The notes under the pieces are model-generated. The model worked only from the letters and a program-made list of their open reading frames with translations. It was not told the origin of the DNA and ran no database searches. Both the position numbers and the translations under genes were made by a program. From JBBQRS01 sp038214535 (GTDB lineage Bacteria > Chloroflexota > Anaerolineae > CG2-30-64-16), in NCBI GenBank assembly GCA_038214535.1, contig JBBQRS010000109.1:1-16368 (forward strand): a stretch of DNA of 16,368 bases. The letters are read 5' to 3'. Shown here one piece after another: positions 12,217 to 16,368 of this stretch (its first letter is position 1; each line of letters starts with the position of its first letter).

Positions 12217-15200
12217 TCGCCTGATCCGGCCCTTGCCGCGCCGCCACACCGCGCAGCAGCTGGCGCGCCCGATCCCTGCGCGCCGCATTCTCCGTAGTTG
12301 GATCGTCCAAAGCCGACCGCAACGTCTCTTGTGCGCGATGCGCCAGATAGCAATACAACATCTCTTCGCCCGCGCCCGCGCTCACCCCGGCAAAGCGCCG
12401 GGTGAAGCGCACCGTCAGGGCCGCCAGCGGGTCCTCGACCGCACGATCTGATGCGGCCATCAGGCAGGCCGCGTAATCGGCGTCGCAGCGCGTACGAAAG
12501 TCCTCGTCAGCGAACACGGTCTTCCCCCGCACGATCTGCCCCCAGGGGCATTTGGCACTTGCCAGCAAAGGGTGGCACAGCGCACAGGTTTGCATCGGCA
12601 TCATTATCGGCCACGCCGCATCGCGCGTGGAGGCCGCAGGCGCGCCTGCAGATGGCGCGGAGAAGGCAAATGGCACGGGGTCGGGAATCACAAATCCCAG
12701 CCGCGCCGTTTGCTTGCCCATAAACAGATGGACGGCCTCATCCGAGTCATCCAGCCTGGCAGAGTCATCGGGGTTCTGAAAGCGATCCAGATAGTTCGTG
12801 ACTTGCACCAACGTCGGGCGACCGCTGGCCCCGCGCACAATGGCCTGACCCTGCGGCAACGTGCGCGCATACTCGCGCTGCTGCTTGTTCAGATTCATCA
12901 CCTCTGCAAACAACTCGAAACTGCGCTGCTCTTCCAACCAGTGCATCACCTTCACATAGGTATTGGCAATCGCCCCCGTCACAAGCTCCGTGGGCGTCTG
13001 TTCGGCGATGATGATGCTCTCCCCAAACCCGCGCACCTCGGAGAGGATGTTGGCAAAATCTTCGCTCGCCTTGCCACGCGGATCCGCCGCCCCATCGCCG
13101 CCGCCGTGGCTGCCCGCCGCCATCAGCCGGTGCGCCTCTTCGATCAGCGTGACGTGCTGCTTCGCCTTCTTGCCCTCGCGCTTCAACCGGCTTGCCAGGT
13201 ATGAGGTCAGCGACATAAGCAAAAAGCCCATCATCAGCGCGCCGTCTTCCACGCTGCCCACCCGACCGATCTCCATCACCGTCGGGTGCGCCAACAACAC
13301 ATCCCACGGCGCAGCCTCGCGCACGTTGATGATATGCCCCGCGTTCAACAACAGGTCGCGGATACGAATCTCCGAACCCTGCCGGATGTTGCCCTTGGCA
13401 TCTCGTCCATATTCCTGCGTCATCGCTTCCGCGGTCTCAACCAGCAATTCATAGAATCGGCTCAGCAGCGGGGCCGTTGTGCCGGGATCGCCCCCTTTCG
13501 CCGTGCGCAGATCGTGATAGCCCGCTTCTTCATACGTGTAACGCAGCGCCGCGCGATAGACGGCCGGCAGGGGATCCCACATGGAGAAGGCCGCGGTGAA
13601 CGCGCGCATCAACAGGCTGATGTGCGTGCGCACCAGGATGCCATCGGGTACGGCAAAGGGATTGAAGCGAAACGGGCTGGTCGTGTCGTCGCCCAGGGTG
13701 AACAACAACAACTGATCGCGCACATCCGGGTCGGCCATCAACAACCGGTAATCGGGCTTATCAATCGGATAGATCACCAGGAAGCCGCCGATCTGGTTGC
13801 TGCGCCAGAGTTGGGTCAGGATGTGCAGACACGTGTTCGACTTGCCGCTGCCGGTGCTGCCCGTCACCAGCGCGTGCCGCCGGAGTTGCGAGAGTGTGAT
13901 GGGGAAGTAGGTGGCCGTCTTCGTGCCACGGTGCAACACCTTGCCCAGCGGAATGGACGGATCATCACGGATGGGGCTATTTTGCGGCGTCGCAAGTTCT
14001 GTCGGCATGACGAACGGTTCATCACGTACGCTGATCCCCGGCATATGCCCGCTTTCGGGCGGCACCGGCAAACGAAACGCACCCACCGCCTCATAGCTTG
14101 TCACCAGCGAGGACAAACGCCACAGCGCCGACTTCGGATCCTGGCGTTGCCACGGCCGATATTCGGCAAACTCGAAGTTCTTGAACGCCACGGCCAGCTC
14201 GGCATCTGTTTCTGCGACCAGTTCCGTCCAGCGGCGCGGCTCGGGCGTCGAGTTGTTCATAATCTCTGAGCCCAATGCCGCCACCACCTCGCGCGGCGCA
14301 TAATTCTCGCCCACCACCTGAATCTTGATCAGGAACAAATGGTTCCGCTGGTTGATGATCGGATCGAACGTGCGGCGCAGGTCCTCGAAGCGTTCGGCAC
14401 GATAGAGTGCCAACCAATTCTGCATACTCCGCGCCCCGTCTGCCAGGTGGGCATATTGCCCCATCATCCGGTTGATCTCACGCTGTTCCTCCAGCGAAAG
14501 CGTGGTGGGGCGCAGACAGATGCTGGCGACACAGCGCTGAGGCTGGCGTGCAAACGTCTCCAGGAAGCGTGACATCGCGCTGAAGTCAATGGTGGGGCGA
14601 AATGGATGGGGATAGTACCCCACGCTGCTGCTCGGTTGGCCCTCGTCGGCGCTGGTCAGCATCGGATCGTTGTCTTCGAACTTCCGAATCTCAATGAGGC
14701 TATCCGGCTTCAGCCGATCTCGGGTGATAGGCAGGCGCGCCAAGCCCAGCGCCTCCTTGTCGTCGGGTTCCAAGGTACCATCGTCAGCCGCCTCGATCAC
14801 CCGCAACGGATAATTGAATGGGTCTTCCAGCGGGAAGTGGCTGTTGAATCGCCGCCACAGATTCACGGCATTATCATGTGCATGCGTGCGGTCCTCGTCG
14901 AAAGCTTTGCCTACGAAAAAGAGCCAGACCTTGTTATAGGGTTGACCCGGCTGCGGCACGGAGACGAAGCGCAGATCGAGCGTCTCGCCGGCGCCGGTTT
15001 TACAGCTTGCGAGATCATTGAGGAACCGGATCTGACGGGTGACGATCAACTTAATCCGGCTGGCTTCGCCGGTAATCATCCGCGTGAAGTCGTCGGACAG
15101 GAAAGTGGGCACAAAGGGGATATACGCGTAGAAGAATGCATGGAAGCCGGTAGCCACATGCCGCGGATCGCCATCGCGGCCATAACATACATCCGGGCCA

Positions 15201-15226
15201 CGTAGGTCAATATAGGGTATAGTCAT
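12212..15226 (-). CDS. HerA/FtsK-superfamily ATPase with large N-terminal region
   Basis: The 1004-residue protein has Walker A T455-GSTGSGKSNT465, Walker B VTLIEEAHRLM (E696-E697, about 692-702), and the later IIIAEQTPTEL with IANTYVKVMHWL typical of HerA (COG0433/DUF87) hexameric pumps. The first ~430 residues resemble nothing I can name. The C-terminus (about 880-925) has C881-x2-C884-H885, C893, C914 and C921, a possible zinc site. No span or signal peptide is seen. HerA-type ATPases move DNA or work with nucleases, but no NurA or other nuclease gene is adjacent. The start at 15226 has GGAGGGAG about ten bases upstream. It is the first gene of the five-gene operon with two SPFH proteins, which suggests a membrane-docked motor. 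Confidence 0.85.
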   Translation of the reverse strand: MTIPYIDLRGPDVCYGRDGDPRHVATGFHAFFYAYIPFVPTFLSDDFTRMITGEASRIKLIVTRQIRFLNDLASCKTGAGETLDLRFVSVPQPGQPYNKVWLFFVGKAFDEDRTHAHDNAVNLWRRFNSHFPLEDPFNYPLRVIEAADDGTLEPDDKEALGLARLPITRDRLKPDSLIEIRKFEDNDPMLTSADEGQPSSSVGYYPHPFRPTIDFSAMSRFLETFARQPQRCVASICLRPTTLSLEEQREINRMMGQYAHLADGARSMQNWLALYRAERFEDLRRTFDPIINQRNHLFLIKIQVVGENYAPREVVAALGSEIMNNSTPEPRRWTELVAETDAELAVAFKNFEFAEYRPWQRQDPKSALWRLSSLVTSYEAVGAFRLPVPPESGHMPGISVRDEPFVMPTELATPQNSPIRDDPSIPLGKVLHRGTKTATYFPITLSQLRRHALVTGSTGSGKSNTCLHILTQLWRSNQIGGFLVIYPIDKPDYRLLMADPDVRDQLLLFTLGDDTTSPFRFNPFAVPDGILVRTHISLLMRAFTAAFSMWDPLPAVYRAALRYTYEEAGYHDLRTAKGGDPGTTAPLLSRFYELLVETAEAMTQEYGRDAKGNIRQGSEIRIRDLLLNAGHIINVREAAPWDVLLAHPTVMEIGRVGSVEDGALMMGFLLMSLTSYLASRLKREGKKAKQHVTLIEEAHRLMAAGSHGGGDGAADPRGKASEDFANILSEVRGFGESIIIAEQTPTELVTGAIANTYVKVMHWLEEQRSFELFAEVMNLNKQQREYARTLPQGQAIVRGASGRPTLVQVTNYLDRFQNPDDSARLDDSDEAVHLFMGKQTARLGFVIPDPVPFAFSAPSAGAPAASTRDAAWPIMMPMQTCALCHPLLASAKCPWGQIVRGKTVFADEDFRTRCDADYAACLMAASDRAVEDPLAALTVRFTRRFAGVSAGAGEEMLYCYLAHRAQETLRSALDDPTTENAARRDRARQLLRGVAARQGPDQAK

Positions 15227-15415
15227 GGCAAACGTACTCCCTCCACAGCACCGTGGACAGAACCGGTTAGAAGAGCGCCGGACGGACGTCCGGGAAGTGC
15301 GGCCGGCATCTCGGAGTATGACTATGTATCGTCAGATCGCCAGGTGCGGCCACGACACGGCGCCCATCGGGGAAAACAAACACATAGCGCCGGGTGGGGG
15401 ACGAACTTATCGCAT

Positions 15416-15444
15416 AGTATATCACATCGTAACACAAAACGCAA
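15416..15444 (-). promoter_or_regulatory. Candidate promoter of the HerA/SPFH operon
   Basis: On the minus strand TTGCGT (15444-15439) and TATACT (15421-15416) are 17 bases apart. The -10 is good and the -35 weak. The leader would be about 180 bases. Confidence 0.4.
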
Positions 15445-15602
15445 CTTGGCCCGTGCATAGACAACAATCCATGCATCGGCGCAAACCACGCGACTGGCAA
15501 ATAAAAACGCCCAACCGTGAGAAATTTGCGAGCCGACCATCCGTGCGCCATCCATGCCATCCGCGTTTTGCGCGCCCCCGGCGCTCTGAGGAGCGCACTA
15601 CG

Positions 15603-15650
15603 AACCTTCGCGGTCTTCGTGCTTCGCGCCCTTCGCGCCGCTTCGTCGAA
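15603..15650. repeat. CTTCGYG-type short tandem repeat
   Basis: Irregular direct units CTTCGCGGT, CTTCGTG, CTTCGCGCC and CTTCGCGCCG resemble the right arm of the hairpin at 6958-7028. This points to a shared interspersed family. Confidence 0.6.
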
Positions 15651-15702
15651 GATCCCCGATCAGGGGGCGTCTTCGTGTTCCAAACACCCGCCCCGCGCGC
15701 AA

Positions 15703-15731
15703 TTGACACCCCCGCCCCACCCCGCTACAAT
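15703..15731 (+). promoter_or_regulatory. Sigma70-type promoter of the GH42 gene
   Basis: A perfect TTGACA (15703-15708) and TACAAT (15726-15731) are 17 bases apart. The predicted start near 15738 gives a leader of about 28 bases with GAAGGAG before the ATG. Confidence 0.75.
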
Positions 15732-15765
15732 CCCCTTGACAACCCGCACCCGAAGGAGCGCCCGC

Positions 15766-16368
15766 ATGTACACACCCCCCGACCGCCTGCACCTGGGCAG
15801 CGCGTGGTATCCCGAACACTGGCCCGAAGAGCGCTGGCCCGAAGACGTCCGCCTGATGCGCGAGGCCAACTTCACCGTCGCCCGCCTCGGCGAGTTCGCC
15901 TGGTCTACCCTCGAACCCGCTCCCGGCGACTTCCAGCTCGACTGGCTCGAACGCGCCGTGACGCTGCTCGCGGAGAACGGCCTGAGCACCGTGATGGGCA
16001 CGCCCACCGCCGCGCCGCCCGCCTGGCTCACCCACGCCGACCCCGACATGCTCGCCGTGGATGAAACTGGCCGGCGCGCCCAGCACGGCGCCCGCTGCCA
16101 CTACTGCGTCACCTCGCCCGCCTTCCACGCGGCAAGTAAAAAAATCGTCGCGGCGATGGCCGCACGCTTCGGCCCCAACCCCGCGGTCATCGGCTGGCAG
16201 TTCGACAACGAATACAACCGCGTCTGCTATTGCGACCGTTGCCGCGTGCAGTTCCAGGCGTGGCTACGCGAGCATTTCGAGACGCTCGACGCGCTCAACG
16301 CCGCGTGGTCCACGGCCTACTGGAGCCAGACCTACACCGACTGGGCGCAAATCCCGCTCCCCATCGGC
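15766..16368 (+). CDS. Beta-galactosidase, GH42 family (3' end cut by window)
   Basis: The visible 201 residues are the N-terminal part of a GH42 TIM-barrel enzyme that hydrolyses beta-D-galactosides. Landmarks are LGSAWYPEHWPEERW (10-24), REANFTVARLGEFAWSTLEP (about 32-51), TPTAAPPAWL (about 79-88) and the acid/base site IGWQFDNEY with E149. The zinc cysteines C111, C154, C156 and C159 are all present, in the same pattern as Thermus A4 beta-galactosidase. LNAAWSTAYWSQTY follows as expected. The nucleophile glutamate lies beyond the window. The start has GGAG about seven bases upstream, and a consensus promoter lies just before it. No signal peptide is seen, so it is likely cytoplasmic and acts on imported oligosaccharides. 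It diverges from the HerA operon and is unlikely to be linked to it functionally. Confidence 0.93.
   Translation, partial: MYTPPDRLHLGSAWYPEHWPEERWPEDVRLMREANFTVARLGEFAWSTLEPAPGDFQLDWLERAVTLLAENGLSTVMGTPTAAPPAWLTHADPDMLAVDETGRRAQHGARCHYCVTSPAFHAASKKIVAAMAARFGPNPAVIGWQFDNEYNRVCYCDRCRVQFQAWLREHFETLDALNAAWSTAYWSQTYTDWAQIPLPIG

Larger units (their letters stand above)
15227..15765. other. Divergent intergenic region (539 bp)
   Basis: It separates the HerA operon (-) from the GH42 gene (+). It contains a candidate minus promoter (15416-15444), a consensus plus promoter (15703-15731), ATCCGTG-family repeat pieces (15538-15566), a perfect 6-bp hairpin GCGCTC-TGAG-GAGCGC (15581-15596) and CTTCGYG repeats (15603-15650). 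No gene is convincing. Confidence 0.65.

Noticed and set aside
12572..14269. Long plus-strand open frames opposite the HerA-like gene
   Set aside because: Arg/His/Gln-rich composition with no domain, fully covered by a clear ATPase gene.
12212..15226. HerA-NurA end-resection pair or HerA-SIR2/DUF4297 defence pair
   Set aside because: No NurA, SIR2 or DUF4297-like gene next to the ATPase. The neighbours are SPFH proteins instead.
15736..15741. Second TTGACA before the GH42 gene
   Set aside because: No usable -10 at the right distance before the ATG. The upstream TTGACA/TACAAT pair is far better.

Overview
This is a high-GC bacterial window of 16.4 kb. It holds 13 genes I can support, two of them with repeat-derived or cut-off ends. 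The gene content and intergenic sequence look like Chloroflexota (Anaerolineae/Caldilineae type). The pointers are a CUT1 sugar transporter whose binding protein carries a Tat-type lipoprotein signal and an Ala/Pro linker, a HerA-like ATPase next to paired SPFH proteins, a GxxExxY protein, and several families of short interspersed repeats. The lineage is an inference; no rRNA or other phylogenetic marker is present.

Left part (1-7030, mostly + strand). A GxxExxY-family protein is followed by an array of ~15-bp repeats in both orientations. A MOSC-domain gene on the minus strand diverges from a plus-strand cluster: a neutral/alkaline-ceramidase-like protein, a solute-binding lipoprotein and two permeases. 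The divergent intergenic region has a good sigma70-type promoter on each strand. Each promoter carries a GCAAGC-NN-TTGC operator-like dyad centred on its predicted start site. That suggests one LacI-type regulator acting on both directions, but no regulator gene lies in the window. The cluster is broken up by long palindromic repeats built around GCGGCTTCAGCCGC. A GC-rich 12-bp-arm hairpin follows the binding-protein gene. No transporter ATPase gene is present, as is common for CUT1 systems that share an ATPase encoded elsewhere.

Middle (7040-7760, minus strand). A VapBC-type toxin-antitoxin pair has a 4-base overlap. A perfect 13-bp-arm palindrome overlaps its -10 box, as expected for autorepression.

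Right part (7883-15226, minus strand). Five tightly spaced genes form one probable operon. In transcription order they are a 1004-aa HerA/FtsK-superfamily ATPase with a large unrecognised N-terminal region and a C-terminal cysteine cluster; an acidic, repeat-containing disordered protein; a two-TM SPFH protein ending in an RWD/E2-like domain; a soluble paralogue with the same SPFH plus RWD/E2-like layout; and a small four-TM, CvpA-like membrane protein. This is the best candidate for an undescribed system: a membrane-scaffolded ATPase complex with ubiquitin-conjugase-fold domains that lack the catalytic cysteine. No nuclease, E1, JAB protease or ubiquitin-like gene is seen next to it.

Right edge. 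A GH42 beta-galactosidase gene (+ strand) with a consensus promoter diverges from the HerA operon and runs off the end of the window.
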